Source of the DNA: a virus
Reading direction: 5' to 3' (one strand)
IMG/VR virus record: IMGVR_UViG_3300042922_000817
Span: 1 to 60,541 of that record
Length of the DNA stretch: 60,541 nt
Shown here piece by piece: positions 35,158 through 43,839 of the stretch. Position 1 is the stretch's first letter. Each line of letters opens with the position of its first letter. Position numbers and translations under genes: made by a program. The notes beneath the pieces are model-generated. The model ran no database searches, was not told the origin of the DNA, and worked only from the letters and a program-made list of their open reading frames with translations.

Positions 35158-35830
35158 CAATAGCAAACCAGTTAAATTTCGGTGCTTCAGTGAAATTTTT
35201 CGTGTCGTTGCTATCACCAACAATATCAACAGATGATGTTGTTAAGGATTTAACCCATATTACAGGCACCCATCCACCACTAGTAACATGTCCTGCAGCT
35301 GTCGCATACACTTGTAAACAAGCATTTGGAAATGGGATTGGGAAAGGGACCGTCTTGGTTGTCACAGTTCTTTCACTTGTAGGAAAATTAGAACTACCCC
35401 ACTGTAATATCAAGCCACCCGGCAATTTTTGGTAACCATTATTGTTATACAAGGCACTAAAATCATCAATTTTGGTGATATCACTACCATTTACCTGCGT
35501 AATCATAATATCCTTTGTACCATCAAAAGTTACTCCATTGATATTCCTTGCTGTTTCTAACTTTGTTGCAGTAGCAGAATTTCCTGTACACGTTGCTGAA
35601 ACATCCGCACTAAGTACATCTACTTGAATAGATACATCTGCTGAACCATCGAAGCTCGTACTACCCGTTGCATCCCCTTCTAATGATATTTTTCTTGCAG
35701 TTGTTAACTTAGCTGCTGAATCCGCAATAACCGCAGTTGCAGCGTCAACGATTTTGTCCTCTTTTAAGGCTCTAAAATTTTCTCTGATATCCGCTGTGTT
35801 GTCTACTGGTAAATTTGAATTGTAAGACAT
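35150..35830 (-). CDS. Tail fibre with gp53-like C-terminal domain
   Basis: 226 residues. The N-terminal 75 residues ([18 protein letters not shown] to [13 protein letters not shown]) are almost the same as in the adjacent fibre gene 35878-36582, while the C-terminus differs: [33 protein letters not shown] and a terminal FNWFAIGY match the gp53-like receptor-binding domain of phage fibres. The shared part anchors the fibre and the C-terminus binds the host. ATG 35830 follows AGGAGG. The two genes together look like alternative adhesins. Confidence 0.82.
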   Translation of the reverse strand: MSYNSNLPVDNTADIRENFRALKEDKIVDAATAVIADSAAKLTTARKISLEGDATGSTSFDGSADVSIQVDVLSADVSATCTGNSATATKLETARNINGVTFDGTKDIMITQVNGSDITKIDDFSALYNNNGYQKLPGGLILQWGSSNFPTSERTVTTKTVPFPIPFPNACLQVYATAAGHVTSGGWVPVIWVKSLTTSSVDIVGDSNDTKNFTEAPKFNWFAIGY

Positions 35831-35877
35831 GTAAATTTCCTCCTAAGTTTTTATTTAATATATTTCTTGATTTCTTA

Positions 35878-36582
35878 TTAATATTTAATACAAGCTAGTA
35901 AAGCAATGTTACGAGGACGGGTTTCTGTGCCACCGGTAGCTTCTGTTTGTCCAGTGATATATCTATCTGTAGATGGATTAGCACCAGCAAACCCCTGCCC
36001 GGAAGGCTGCCCACCAAACAAAGCATTTACATAATGTTTATGGTTTTTCAAAGCATCATTTTGCAACGAACCTATCAATCTATTGCCGTCTACTCCGCGA
36101 CCGTCATCATATCCACGAATAAACTCACCTCTAATATCTGGTAAATTAAATGTAGTACTGCCATCACCATTACCAAATGTCGTGCCTATTGCAGCAAATA
36201 AATTAGCATAGTCTGTTCTAGGAACTGCTGAACCATCAGCTTTTAACCATCCTGTTGGAGCATTTGCCATTGCAAAATATTGAACTGCACCTGCTGGAGA
36301 ACTAATATACATAATATCTGTTGCAGTTTTTCCGTTCAAAGTATTTGCATTATCTGCACTAAGTACATCTACTTGAATAGATACATCTGCTGTCCCGTCA
36401 AAGCTTGTACTACCTGCATCCCCTTCTAAAGAGATTTTTCTTGCACTCACTAATTTTGCTGCTGAATCCGCAACAACAGCAGTTGCAGCGTCGACAATCT
36501 TGTCCTCTTTTAACGCTCTAAGATTTTCTCTGATTTCTGCTGGTGCAGTAGTATCTGCTGGTAAATTTGAATTGTAAGACAT
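35878..36582 (-). CDS. Tail fibre with tail-collar domain
   Basis: 234 residues. N-terminal anchor shared with the fibre at 35150-35830; from about residue 95 a phage tail-collar domain: GAVQYFAMANAPTGWLKADG, YANLFAAIGTTFGNGDGSTTFNLPDIRGEFIRGYDDGRG and the metal-site-like NHKHYVN. ATG 36582 follows AGGAGG and a copy of the repeated leader. First gene of the late block, so the fibre genes come before packaging genes. Confidence 0.85.
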   Translation of the reverse strand: MSYNSNLPADTTAPAEIRENLRALKEDKIVDAATAVVADSAAKLVSARKISLEGDAGSTSFDGTADVSIQVDVLSADNANTLNGKTATDIMYISSPAGAVQYFAMANAPTGWLKADGSAVPRTDYANLFAAIGTTFGNGDGSTTFNLPDIRGEFIRGYDDGRGVDGNRLIGSLQNDALKNHKHYVNALFGGQPSGQGFAGANPSTDRYITGQTEATGGTETRPRNIALLACIKY

Positions 36583-36608
36583 AATAAATTTCCTCCTAAA
36601 TTTTTATT

Positions 36609-36708
36609 GAAAACCAATATAGCCAAAGACCTCTTATTTAATTGTTTTTTTGTCTTGTATATCGGCTCTCACTGATATACATTCTTTGAGCAGAGATTTT
36701 TAAACACA
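36609..36708 (-). promoter_or_regulatory. Repeated leader element, copy C (upstream of the collar-domain fibre)
   Basis: On the minus strand: TTTAAAAATCTCTGCTCAAAG, then a perfect inverted pair GTATATC/GATATAC around GTGAGAGCC, then GGTCTTTGGCTATATTGGTTTTC. It aligns with copy A (4471-4568) over about 100 bp. As first element of the late block it probably holds the late promoter. Confidence 0.65.
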
Positions 36709-36760
36709 AAAATAAAAAAAATTTTCTAATTATTTTTTACGTCTATTTTAAGGCATTAAA

Positions 36761-36782
36761 AAAGCACCCCGAAGGATGCTTG
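36761..36782 (-). terminator. Terminator after the YcxB-like gene
   Basis: AAGCATCC-TTCG-GGGTGCTT on the minus strand, followed by TTTTTAATG. A compact hairpin with a UUCG tetraloop. Confidence 0.85.
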
Positions 36783-36804
36783 AATTATCTACCTAGAGAA
36801 TCAA

Positions 36805-37398
36805 TTAATACAATAAGCCAATGTAAAATATAATAAGCAAAAGAAGAAAAAGTAATAAACAAAAATATCTAATTGCAGATTGTATACTTATTACTTTCCA
36901 TTTTGCATATTTTGATTTTTTTAAAACTTCCTCATCAAAGTTATCTCTTAATAAATTTTCTAATTTCAGAAGATCTTCACTTGACATATCTTGTTTTTTT
37001 ATAATTGTTCCTGCATTTTCACTGGTCATAAGAATTATATAATTCTTATGACTTCGGATTGTACATACTTTTTCCCATTTAATAAAACAAGAATAGCTTC
37101 CATTAACATCAATATTTTCAAGTCCATCTTCATAAAAATTAGATAATATTTCAACTCCAAGTGCTATTTTGCTTTGATTGTAACCTTTCCTAACCTCCCA
37201 TTCCATAAATAGAAAATTAATAATAATTAAAATCAGAGCCCCTATAATCCTAGAGGTTGTATCCTTGAAGATAACCAACGAAAATAGTATCGGGATGATG
37301 CAATTTGCAATTTTAGATTTTCCTATACCAAAATAATAAAAATTCTTATAATCATCTAGCGTAATTTGGGTTCTTATTTCTATAATCTTTTTTTTCAT
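36805..37398 (-). CDS. YcxB-like membrane protein (accessory gene)
   Basis: 197 residues with a pair of membrane helices near 28-70 (ANCIIPILFSLVIF, IIGALILIIINFLFM) and a C-terminal helix (RYFCLLLFLLLLIIFYIG). The part between, with NFYEDGLENIDVNGSYSCFIKWEKVCTIRSHKNYIILMT, matches the YcxB-like C-terminal domain pattern. A sampled 60-base block in it has only 13 G+C. It has its own terminator and stands alone between the early and late blocks, so it is probably a lysogeny-expressed cargo gene; possible superinfection or envelope role is inferred. Confidence 0.7.
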   Translation of the reverse strand: MKKKIIEIRTQITLDDYKNFYYFGIGKSKIANCIIPILFSLVIFKDTTSRIIGALILIIINFLFMEWEVRKGYNQSKIALGVEILSNFYEDGLENIDVNGSYSCFIKWEKVCTIRSHKNYIILMTSENAGTIIKKQDMSSEDLLKLENLLRDNFDEEVLKKSKYAKWKVISIQSAIRYFCLLLFLLLLIIFYIGLLY

Positions 37399-37485
37399 TT
37401 AAAATCCCCATTTACCATCACATTGTGTTGACCTATTTTACATTCACTATTATTTTATTTCGACAAATATTTTCCATATCCTGTT

Positions 37486-38007
37486 TCATTTTTCATTAAA
37501 TCTCCCAATCACCCATACAGGCAAATAACAATCCAACTCCTTCTTAAATAGCAAATACAAATTCAAGCTCAACCACTTACCACTAAAGAAAAACATTGGA
37601 TTTATATAATACTGCACTTGTACATCACTACCGATCTTTACATCAGCTCTAGCAATGATCTTACGTGCAATCATATTCCTCATGAACGTTTTAACCTGCC
37701 TATCAGACATACATAAATACTTTGCAATCTGCTCAATTTGCATAGCTTTCATAACATTGCCAGACCTATACATAATCATATTACTATTCTTATAGATCCT
37801 CTTTGACAACCTATACAGCTTTGCTACTTCATAATCTTTTAAATCATTTGGCAGATCCATACCCTCAAATGATTTAGTTGCAGCTTTATTCCTCCAAAAC
37901 AAATACCCCTTTTCATCATCCCAGTAATTTATGCTGTATTCATTTCTACTGATTATTTGACCAGTAACACTATCAACTGACCGTGTAATATGTTTAATTT
38001 CACTCAC
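37486..38007 (-). CDS. Winged-helix DNA-binding protein (RepL-like)
   Basis: 173 residues. The central part MQIEQIAKYLCMSDRQVKTFMRNMIARKIIARADVKIGSDVQVQYYINPMFFF forms a winged helix-turn-helix (about 90-145) similar to firmicute replication initiators of the RepL type and related phage regulators. The N-terminal region (GYLFWRNKAATKSFEGMDLP) is unassigned. It stands alone between two gaps, so it could be a regulator of the late genes as well as a replication factor. Confidence 0.6.
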   Translation of the reverse strand: MSEIKHITRSVDSVTGQIISRNEYSINYWDDEKGYLFWRNKAATKSFEGMDLPNDLKDYEVAKLYRLSKRIYKNSNMIMYRSGNVMKAMQIEQIAKYLCMSDRQVKTFMRNMIARKIIARADVKIGSDVQVQYYINPMFFFSGKWLSLNLYLLFKKELDCYLPVWVIGRFNEK

Positions 38008-38371
38008 ATAAACTCACCGACTTTCAGGGGTAAAATGACAATATCTTTGCAAATAAGAAAATGCCTATACAGCCTTATTTTATAAGACCTTATAGACATT
38101 CACACTATCGTATTTTGATACGACTTCTATATTAATAACATATATCTTGTATCAAACCATCTTTAATATTTGTAAACATTTCCCAGTAAATAACAATACG
38201 CTGCGCAAATAGCAGGAGGGTAAACCATTTACGCAGCATTGCCCTATAAATAGAAAAACACACGATTTCTCATGTGTTTTTCTTATCAATTGTATAAGTG
38301 CATTATTTAATTTTTCTTATTATAGCATGTAAAAACGCCCTGTGATTACTGAAATGAAATGATAATAATTC
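38008..38371. other. Non-coding gap with two hairpins
   Basis: 364 bp with no credible ORF. It contains an imperfect inverted repeat at 38203-38246 (ACGCTGCGCAAAT and ATTTACGCAGCAT around a purine-rich loop), a small CGTAT/ATACG palindrome near 38107-38120 and a bidirectional terminator-like hairpin at 38254-38281. Being between the zinc-ribbon gene and the winged-helix gene, it may hold a promoter and 5' leader for 37486-38007. Confidence 0.5.
38254..38281 (-). terminator. Bidirectional terminator
   Basis: AAAACACA and TGTGTTTT arms with a 10-nt loop and T runs on both sides. It lies after the stop of the zinc-ribbon gene at 38372. Confidence 0.7.
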
Positions 38372-38773
38372 TCATTTTGCTCTGAGTTTAATTTTTCTTT
38401 TTAAATAACTTTTATGTGATATGCATTTTATACACTCAGGATGATTTAAAGCCCATTCGCGTGCACGTTCAAGTAATTTTTGACGTTTAACAGGATCACT
38501 ATATGCACGTTTGAGTGATTCGCGCGTCTGTTCGTTAGATTTGTCTACAGCGCATTTTTTACAATATTTTTGTCGTCCTGCATTTATAGTGTACTCTTCG
38601 CCACATACAACACATCTATCAGTTGTACCTAATTTTCTTGCAGTTCCTTCTACTTTTCGCCGATACTTTCCCCGATCGTTTTCTTTAATTTTTTCCGCTC
38701 GACATTTTGAGCAATATTTAGTCAGCGGTTGTCCAATAATTTCTATTCCACAAATTACACATTTTTTAATCAT
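38372..38773 (-). CDS. Zinc-ribbon protein with two CxxC pairs of sites
   Basis: 133 residues. Two similar zinc-binding units: CVICG...YCSKC (5-23) and CVVCG...YCKKC (54-78), then a basic helical tail (RQKLLERAREWALNHPECIKC). The repeated Cx2C-x10-15-Cx2C arrangement indicates two zinc ribbons, so a nucleic-acid-binding protein; some phage HNH nucleases carry such ribbons but no HNH motif is seen here. It lies alone between gaps. Confidence 0.65.
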   Translation of the reverse strand: MIKKCVICGIEIIGQPLTKYCSKCRAEKIKENDRGKYRRKVEGTARKLGTTDRCVVCGEEYTINAGRQKYCKKCAVDKSNEQTRESLKRAYSDPVKRQKLLERAREWALNHPECIKCISHKSYLKRKIKLRAK

Positions 38774-38877
38774 GAATCTTCTCCTTATTTTTCATCTATC
38801 GCCGTCCTTAACTTGAATAAAGCGTACCATATCAAAATTTTAATCTCAACATCATTTCAAAAAAAATATTATATATA

Positions 38878-39351
38878 TTAGTAAAATGGTGTCATTAAAT
38901 CTAATCCTACTGCACAAAGCCCGGCATATTGATTTGCCTCTTTAACATACATAAAGCATGTTGTTTGGCTAATACCTACACTCATTGATATCTCTCTATA
39001 GTCTTGATCTTGCTTGTACTTACGAGTAATAACATCACACGTAATCTTACCAGTTTTTTTATTATTAAAGTACCCATATGTACAGTCAACAACTCTAAGC
39101 CATTTCTCCGGCTCCTTAATCGTCATTGTTTCAAACTTACCGATATTGATAACAACACTACGTAATAAAGCAATCTCTTTAAGCGCGACATTTGCGGTAG
39201 GATCACTCACAAATGCATGTCCACTACTATTACCGCCTGTTTTACCTGCTCCGCTATCCTTTCTAGCCTCATATACTGCCTGCTTAATTTTTTCGTATTG
39301 ATAAAATATTTTCTCTATGTATTTTGCATTATATTTAAGCAAATTCCTCAC
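38878..39351 (-). CDS. Putative phage late transcription regulator (RinA/ArpU-like)
   Basis: 157 residues. N-terminal helices (MRNLLKYNAKYIEKIFYQYEKIKQAVYEAR) and SDPTANVALKEIALLRSVVINIG, then a C-terminal sigma-region-4-like helix-turn-helix (REISMSVGISQTTCFMYVKEANQYAGLC, about 117-145). This arrangement is typical of RinA/ArpU/LtrC-type activators of phage late genes and fits its place between early genes and late block. Family assignment is by pattern only. Confidence 0.6.
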   Translation of the reverse strand: MRNLLKYNAKYIEKIFYQYEKIKQAVYEARKDSGAGKTGGNSSGHAFVSDPTANVALKEIALLRSVVINIGKFETMTIKEPEKWLRVVDCTYGYFNNKKTGKITCDVITRKYKQDQDYREISMSVGISQTTCFMYVKEANQYAGLCAVGLDLMTPFY

Positions 39352-39381
39352 CCCATTAAAATTTAATCTAAAAGCACGAAT

Positions 39382-39403
39382 AGGACGGTTATTCCACCGT
39401 CCT
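39382..39403 (+). terminator. Hairpin with T run on the plus side
   Basis: AGGACGG-TTATTCCA-CCGTCCT followed by TTTTTATAG. The T run follows on the plus strand, although the flanking genes are on the minus strand; for their transcript it is a strong hairpin 10 bp after the resolvase stop. Confidence 0.65.
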
Positions 39404-39412
39404 TTTTATAGT

Positions 39413-39784
39413 TTAACTAGCTTCTTCAATTATCAATTCAACACGTGGATTATCCTTATCTACATAAAATTCGTCACGGAAATAACGTATTTGTGACCAT
39501 CCATCATTTTTAAGTACTTTGCCTTTCTGCATTGCATCTAGTATAAACTTCTTAGCAAAGCAAATGTTGTCCTTGTCCCTCTGTCGATTCTTTTCGTACC
39601 AATTGAAGGTAATACCAATGCTGTTAAATTTGCGACCTCTTAGAGCAGATTTGATGAATATTAAGCAATCGTCATCAGCTTGATTTTTCCATTCTGCTGC
39701 TGCATATTTATTACCTCTGCAAACGTCTATGTATTCATTCAGCCCCGGCAGTCGTATCGGTATTGTTATTTTTATTTGATCCAT
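39413..39784 (-). CDS. RusA-family Holliday-junction resolvase
   Basis: 123 residues. The catalytic signature is RQRDKDNICFAKKFILDAMQKGKVLKNDGW, with the acidic residues (D in RDKDNI, D in LDAMQ and D in NDGW) that bind metal. N-terminus IPIRLPGLNEYI is also characteristic. It resolves branched DNA made by recombination or packaging. It follows a small zinc protein within the early operon. Confidence 0.9.
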   Translation of the reverse strand: MDQIKITIPIRLPGLNEYIDVCRGNKYAAAEWKNQADDDCLIFIKSALRGRKFNSIGITFNWYEKNRQRDKDNICFAKKFILDAMQKGKVLKNDGWSQIRYFRDEFYVDKDNPRVELIIEEAS

Positions 39785-39799
39785 CTAACTCAGCTCCTT

Positions 39800-40060
39800 T
39801 TATACCTTTTTCTCGACATCAGGAAAATGCTTTAGTGCGTCAAATTCTCCAATATCTACTTCATCTGCTTTTAAGCCTTGTGTCCTTGCCATATCCCAAC
39901 ATCTTTTACATATATCAGCACCTGCTAATATATGAGCCATATAAGGTGTTGCCCTTGTTTTTACTTTTTTATCTCCACAATAATCACATTTGCTAATTTT
40001 ATAATCACTTTTGTCTATTTTGTCTTCGTGAAATTCACTAACAGATTTATTGTCCATCAT
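39800..40060 (-). CDS. Small zinc-binding hypothetical protein
   Basis: 86 residues with a zinc-knuckle-like CDYCG ... ICKRCW pair (25-55) between charged ends. The first codons overlap the stop of the 41-aa gene upstream. No function recognised. Between that gene and RusA in the early operon. Confidence 0.6.
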   Translation of the reverse strand: MMDNKSVSEFHEDKIDKSDYKISKCDYCGDKKVKTRATPYMAHILAGADICKRCWDMARTQGLKADEVDIGEFDALKHFPDVEKKV

Positions 40061-40182
40061 TTCCCCTCCACATATCTTTTTAAAACAGCAATCAATAATT
40101 CTCTATCTTGATGTTCAAACGCTTCGCTTGCATTTTCTATTAGGTAATCTGCTAGGTTTTCTAAATCAATCTCATTACTCAC
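40057..40182 (-). CDS. 41-aa early protein
   Basis: GTG start at 40182 preceded by AAGGGGGGGA; the product begins MSNEIDLENLADYLIENA and ends RYVEGK. Helical and acidic. The stop overlaps the ATG of the next gene (AATGATG), which supports real coupled translation. Function unknown. Confidence 0.55.
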   Translation of the reverse strand: MSNEIDLENLADYLIENASEAFEHQDRELLIAVLKRYVEGK

Positions 40183-40373
40183 GTTATCCCCCCCCTTTTT
40201 TACTCCTAATGCTTTTTCGAAAATTTATCGTATAAATCCAAATTAACTGGGTATACTAATAGTGTCATGATTAACTACTCACCTGATTATAGTTTTCGTT
40301 TCTCCTATTCACTTACGCAAGGCCAGTGCTAGTGGTCTTGTTATTTTTTTTGCCCAAAATCATAATATAGATA

Positions 40374-40517
40374 TCACTCCATCCCCAACCTTTTCCTTAA
40401 CTTCTCAACCTTCTGCCGATTTCTTAACGTGCTTGGCTTACTTAGCAACTTCCGCAACTTACTGCAATCATTGACTTGCTTGTGGTTAAGGTCAAAGGCT
40501 GTATATCGTTGTTTCAT
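40374..40517 (-). CDS. 47-aa basic protein
   Basis: Starts at ATG 40517 in a 4-bp overlap (ATGA) with the stop of the gene at 40514. Begins MKQRYTAFDLNHKQVND and ends KLRKRLGME, with many Lys and Arg residues, so it may bind nucleic acid. The coupled start supports translation. No homologue recognised. Confidence 0.5.
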   Translation of the reverse strand: MKQRYTAFDLNHKQVNDCSKLRKLLSKPSTLRNRQKVEKLRKRLGME

Positions 40518-41095
40518 GAGCTTACACCGCCCTGTACCAACTTAAGTTTTTCAGTTGTTTTACTAAGTAAAGCTTGTACTTTTTCATCCGGTAAAGCATA
40601 CAAAATTTCAGTATTTACTTTCTTGTCTTTTTTGCGTTTTATAATGCCGTTATAGATATCACGAAACTGTGCCCTTGCTGTATTCATTTCGTTTATACCA
40701 AGATTACAAAGGGTTGTCCATCCCATATTCAAGGCTGCACGTGCAATTTCTGATGTGCTGAATTTAGGTTCTCGGTAGATAAATGCATCATGTATTTCTT
40801 GAAGAACCTCGTGCCAAGCCTCATCAACCGATGGAGTTTCATTGCCAGCAATCACATCTTTCATTACTTCGACTTGCTCAAAGATTTCCGCAATGGTAGG
40901 AAAATACCTCAATGTCCGCATTTGCTTTAACATAGCCGCTTCTATTTCAGCAATTGAGAATTGTTTGAGCGCTTTAGCATATATAACTAAGCTTCCTGAA
41001 TTGATTTTAGATTGTGGGATTGCCATTAAATACGGTGTAAGAAGCTTTACAATTTCTAATCGATGCAACTGGTCTGGCGTTAGTTGATCATTCAT
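40514..41095 (-). CDS. Putative helicase loader / replisome organiser partner
   Basis: 193 residues from ATG 41095, selected because GGAGG lies upstream and the start overlaps the stop of the replication gene before it. The helical N-terminus (LTPDQLHRLEIVKLLTPYLMAI, YAKALKQFSIAEIEAAMLKQM, RYFPTIAEIFEQVE) resembles the small helicase-loader/inhibitor group (SPP1 G39P-like). No Walker motif, so not a DnaC ATPase. Order after the DnaD/DnaT-like protein supports a replication role. Confidence 0.6.
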   Translation of the reverse strand: MNDQLTPDQLHRLEIVKLLTPYLMAIPQSKINSGSLVIYAKALKQFSIAEIEAAMLKQMRTLRYFPTIAEIFEQVEVMKDVIAGNETPSVDEAWHEVLQEIHDAFIYREPKFSTSEIARAALNMGWTTLCNLGINEMNTARAQFRDIYNGIIKRKKDKKVNTEILYALPDEKVQALLSKTTEKLKLVQGGVSS

Positions 41096-41909
41096 TCCTA
41101 ATCGCCTCCATTGCTTGCCTCGCAATTTCCATTTGCGGGTTGAATGCGATTGGTTGCGGAGTACCATCCGGTGGTTCTGGCTCTGGATCTAATTCATCTT
41201 CCCACCGCTTCTGATTTAGCCACGTTGCAGGATGTGGAATGTATTGACCGTTGTCTTTTTTCCAGTCCTTAGATTTCTTTGCATCGTAAATCGCACCCAT
41301 GATACGTTCCTGCAAATCCGAGTCAGGCTTAATTTTTTTATATGATTTTTCGGCTGCACCCTTACCAACTTTTTTTGGATAAGCATCCCAAAATTCTTTA
41401 AATCGTTTTTGCAAAGGTGTTAATTCTACTTCTTGTTTAATAGGTGGTTGTTTAGGTTGTTCTTCCTCACGCGCGTTAGTATTTTTATTATTCAATGTAT
41501 TATTAATAAATGTATTATTAAGTACTGTATTATTCTCCTCGTTGTTTTCACCTATAGGGGTATCGGTGCTTTCAACGGTAGGGGTATCGTTATTTTCACC
41601 TATACCCTCTAGTTGTTTTTGCCTATACCCTATAGTTGTGAATAGTACTCTTTCCTTCACTTGTTTTGTTCCAAAAATATATTTTATTGTGATCTCGAGA
41701 TAATTCTTTTTCACAAGTCCGCTAATTAATTTCGACACTCGATCTTTACTGATATGTAAGAATTGTGCTAGATAATTATTTGTTGCCCAGCAGCCTTTTT
41801 CTCCGCACAAGCTGTCTACTTCAACAAGTAGCATTTTTTCCATGATACTTAACTCTTCATCAAGCCAAATTTCTTTCGGGATCCATACACCTTTAAAATC
41901 ACGTTCCAC
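41088..41909 (-). CDS. Phage replication initiation protein (winged helix plus DnaT/DnaD-like C-terminus)
   Basis: 273 residues. Winged helix at about 15-90 (LSIMEKMLLVEVDSLCGEKGCWATNNYLAQFLHISKDRVSKLISGL), a low-complexity Asn/Thr linker (about 105-150), and a C-terminal module FKEFWDAYPKKVGKGAAEKSYKKIKP with YIPHPATWLNQKRWEDE, often seen in phage replication proteins that recruit the helicase. It probably binds the phage origin, possibly within its own gene; the Asn/Thr linker is encoded by an AT-rich stretch (41470-41545) that could act as an unwinding region. Confidence 0.78.
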   Translation of the reverse strand: MERDFKGVWIPKEIWLDEELSIMEKMLLVEVDSLCGEKGCWATNNYLAQFLHISKDRVSKLISGLVKKNYLEITIKYIFGTKQVKERVLFTTIGYRQKQLEGIGENNDTPTVESTDTPIGENNEENNTVLNNTFINNTLNNKNTNAREEEQPKQPPIKQEVELTPLQKRFKEFWDAYPKKVGKGAAEKSYKKIKPDSDLQERIMGAIYDAKKSKDWKKDNGQYIPHPATWLNQKRWEDELDPEPEPPDGTPQPIAFNPQMEIARQAMEAIRNE

Positions 41910-41921
41910 TTTTTCACCTTC

Positions 41922-42632
41922 TTACTTCTTCGCTACATATACCGGTCTGCCACTTACAGCCGTTATTTCTCGCTTAAACCGTTCTTCATCACTGTTATGG
42001 TCCGATAAATGCAGCAAGTGTATTTCTTTAACTCCGCTTAAATCGTTCGCTCTTAAAAACTCTTTACAGTTATCTAAACTAAAATGTGATCGTACTATTC
42101 GACTTCTCATACTTTCAGCAACAACGCCGTCCAGTACGTTCTGATCGATAATATCGGCAGCATAATTACATTCAACCATGACGTAATTAAGGTCCTTAAA
42201 TTTGTGTTTTACATAGTAACTATCAGTTATAAATACCAAACGTTCACCAGTCACTTGGCTAAGTAATAAATAACCAAGCGGTTCAGCACAATCATGATTT
42301 ACTTCAAAGGCTAATACTTTCCATGAACCTATATTAAAAACTTCACCAGCCGATATAATTTTTACTCTGTTACCACTAACACCTAATACATCAGCCGTGC
42401 CTTTGCTCATATAACAATCAAGACCTAACGCTAGTAGCTCCTGCACTGCGCGTGAGTGGTCTTTATGTTCATGCGTAACCAAACATGCACGTATATGACT
42501 TACGGTATAATACAAAGCCTGCTGTATCTTTTTTAGGGGTAATCCTGCTTCTAGCAGGAGGGAAGTTTCATTATCATCAATGCGATAACAATTCCCTGCG
42601 CTGCTAGATGCAAGTACCTTTATGTTGATCAT
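41922..42632 (-). CDS. MBL-fold metallohydrolase
   Basis: 236 residues from ATG 42632 (overlaps the RecT stop as TAATG). Metallo-beta-lactamase fold: LASSSAGNCYRI, the metal motif THEHKDHS, then HFSLDNCKEFL and HLLHLSDHNSDEERF. Similar to YycJ/WalJ-type nucleases or hydrolases. Such proteins are often found next to RecT in firmicute phages; the role in recombination is inferred. Confidence 0.85.
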   Translation of the reverse strand: MINIKVLASSSAGNCYRIDDNETSLLLEAGLPLKKIQQALYYTVSHIRACLVTHEHKDHSRAVQELLALGLDCYMSKGTADVLGVSGNRVKIISAGEVFNIGSWKVLAFEVNHDCAEPLGYLLLSQVTGERLVFITDSYYVKHKFKDLNYVMVECNYAADIIDQNVLDGVVAESMRSRIVRSHFSLDNCKEFLRANDLSGVKEIHLLHLSDHNSDEERFKREITAVSGRPVYVAKK

Positions 42633-43660
42633 TACCAAGTGCCTAGTGTCGGCATTCCAGCACTTGGTTCAGTGTTGGGTGTTGGAGGAGCCTCATTTGC
42701 ATTTGTTGGTGTAGGTGTTTCTAAGGATTCATGTTTTATTGGTTTATCTGGTGTAATATTTAGCGGCTCTTTATTGGCTTTTTCAGCAATTTCATTGTTA
42801 ATTTCTGAATCTTTATATTCAGATTCACGGGCTTGAATATATTTAAAATCATCATCAATCTTTTTTGGATCAAGCGGTATCTTGCCGTATACATGGCGAA
42901 TCAATGATTTAGTAACCATTTCATCCTTCCAACCTTCGACCTCTATTTTATTGCCAGTTTTGCCACCGTTCTTATATTCGTCTTTTTTCCCGCCCCAAAA
43001 CTCGGCTGCTGCATATTGAGGTTTGCGTTTATCAATATCTTTCATGGTCATTACAAAAAGCTTATTAAGTGATGGGTCGTCATGCTCTACATAGCCAAAA
43101 CCACCAATGATTTCACCACGATCAAAAGGATTATCTATTTCAAAAAGATAACTTTCTACTGCGTTATCTCGGCATTTTTTAAGCGGTTTGAATGTATCGT
43201 TTTGATATACAACTTCAATTGTTACGGCCTTTGGTTTTACAAGTGCATATTTTTCAACAAGCATTTTAATACCGTCATAACCTTTGATAAAACCTAAGTC
43301 ATATTTTTGTGTCTTGCTGTTTTTATAAGGAATAGCAAACAAGTGATTGGCTGCTAACATATCTAAGCCCATTTTCGAATAACTCATTACATCACGTGCA
43401 AGTGTAGCCATATTGACATTGTTCCATATATAAGCAAGTCCGTTATCGTATCTATGGTCCGTATTTTTTTCATTCTTGCGGATACGATCTGCTTCTAAAT
43501 CATTAAGCATTCTGTCAATTGCAATGAAGTAACCTTGTACTAGATTTCTTTGGTAGTCAGTGGCTTGTACTGCACCACTGACACTTGTACCAAATTCCTT
43601 TAACACTGCTGTTGTAAAGCGTTCGCTCATATTTTCCTGTACTTTTTCTATATTTGCCAT
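42632..43660 (-). CDS. recT: RecT-family single-strand annealing protein
   Basis: 342 residues. The RecT signature is present: NGLAYIWNNVNMATLARDVMSYSKMGLDML, HLFAIPYKNSKTQKYDLGFIKGYDGIKMLVEKY and KDEMVTKSLIRHVYGKIPLD. The last 60 residues (Pro/Thr/Asn/Glu-rich) are a flexible tail that may bind SSB. It anneals complementary strands during phage recombination. No separate RecE-type exonuclease was recognised; the adjacent SbcC-like ATPase or the MBL-fold enzyme may provide the end-processing. Confidence 0.92.
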   Translation of the reverse strand: MANIEKVQENMSERFTTAVLKEFGTSVSGAVQATDYQRNLVQGYFIAIDRMLNDLEADRIRKNEKNTDHRYDNGLAYIWNNVNMATLARDVMSYSKMGLDMLAANHLFAIPYKNSKTQKYDLGFIKGYDGIKMLVEKYALVKPKAVTIEVVYQNDTFKPLKKCRDNAVESYLFEIDNPFDRGEIIGGFGYVEHDDPSLNKLFVMTMKDIDKRKPQYAAAEFWGGKKDEYKNGGKTGNKIEVEGWKDEMVTKSLIRHVYGKIPLDPKKIDDDFKYIQARESEYKDSEINNEIAEKANKEPLNITPDKPIKHESLETPTPTNANEAPPTPNTEPSAGMPTLGTW

Positions 43661-43661
43661 C

Positions 43662-43838
43662 TTAGATAGCCTCCTTTTTGTACTTCTCCATCAAGGTACC
43701 GGAAAAGCATCCGGTACCATTAAACTTTTTACATGTGCCACCACAAGAACATTTATCCTTATCAGAACCATTTCCACCACGTTCACACTCCGTGCAAGCT
43801 ACCCATAAATGGCCTCTTGTATCCTTGAAACTATCCAC
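43662..43838 (-). CDS. 58-aa Cys-rich protein between RecT and the SbcC-like gene
   Basis: GTG 43838 directly follows the TAA of the SbcC-like gene; GGGAGG lies 11 bases upstream. Seven residues Cys (CTEC, CSCGGTC, GTGC) suggest zinc binding, with a C-terminal SGTLMEKYKKEAI. The last codons and stop (AGGCTATCTAAG) are identical to those that end the SbcC-like gene, a small duplication. Probable DNA-associated zinc protein; function unknown. Confidence 0.6.
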   Translation of the reverse strand: MDSFKDTRGHLWVACTECERGGNGSDKDKCSCGGTCKKFNGTGCFSGTLMEKYKKEAI

Positions 43839-43839
43839 C

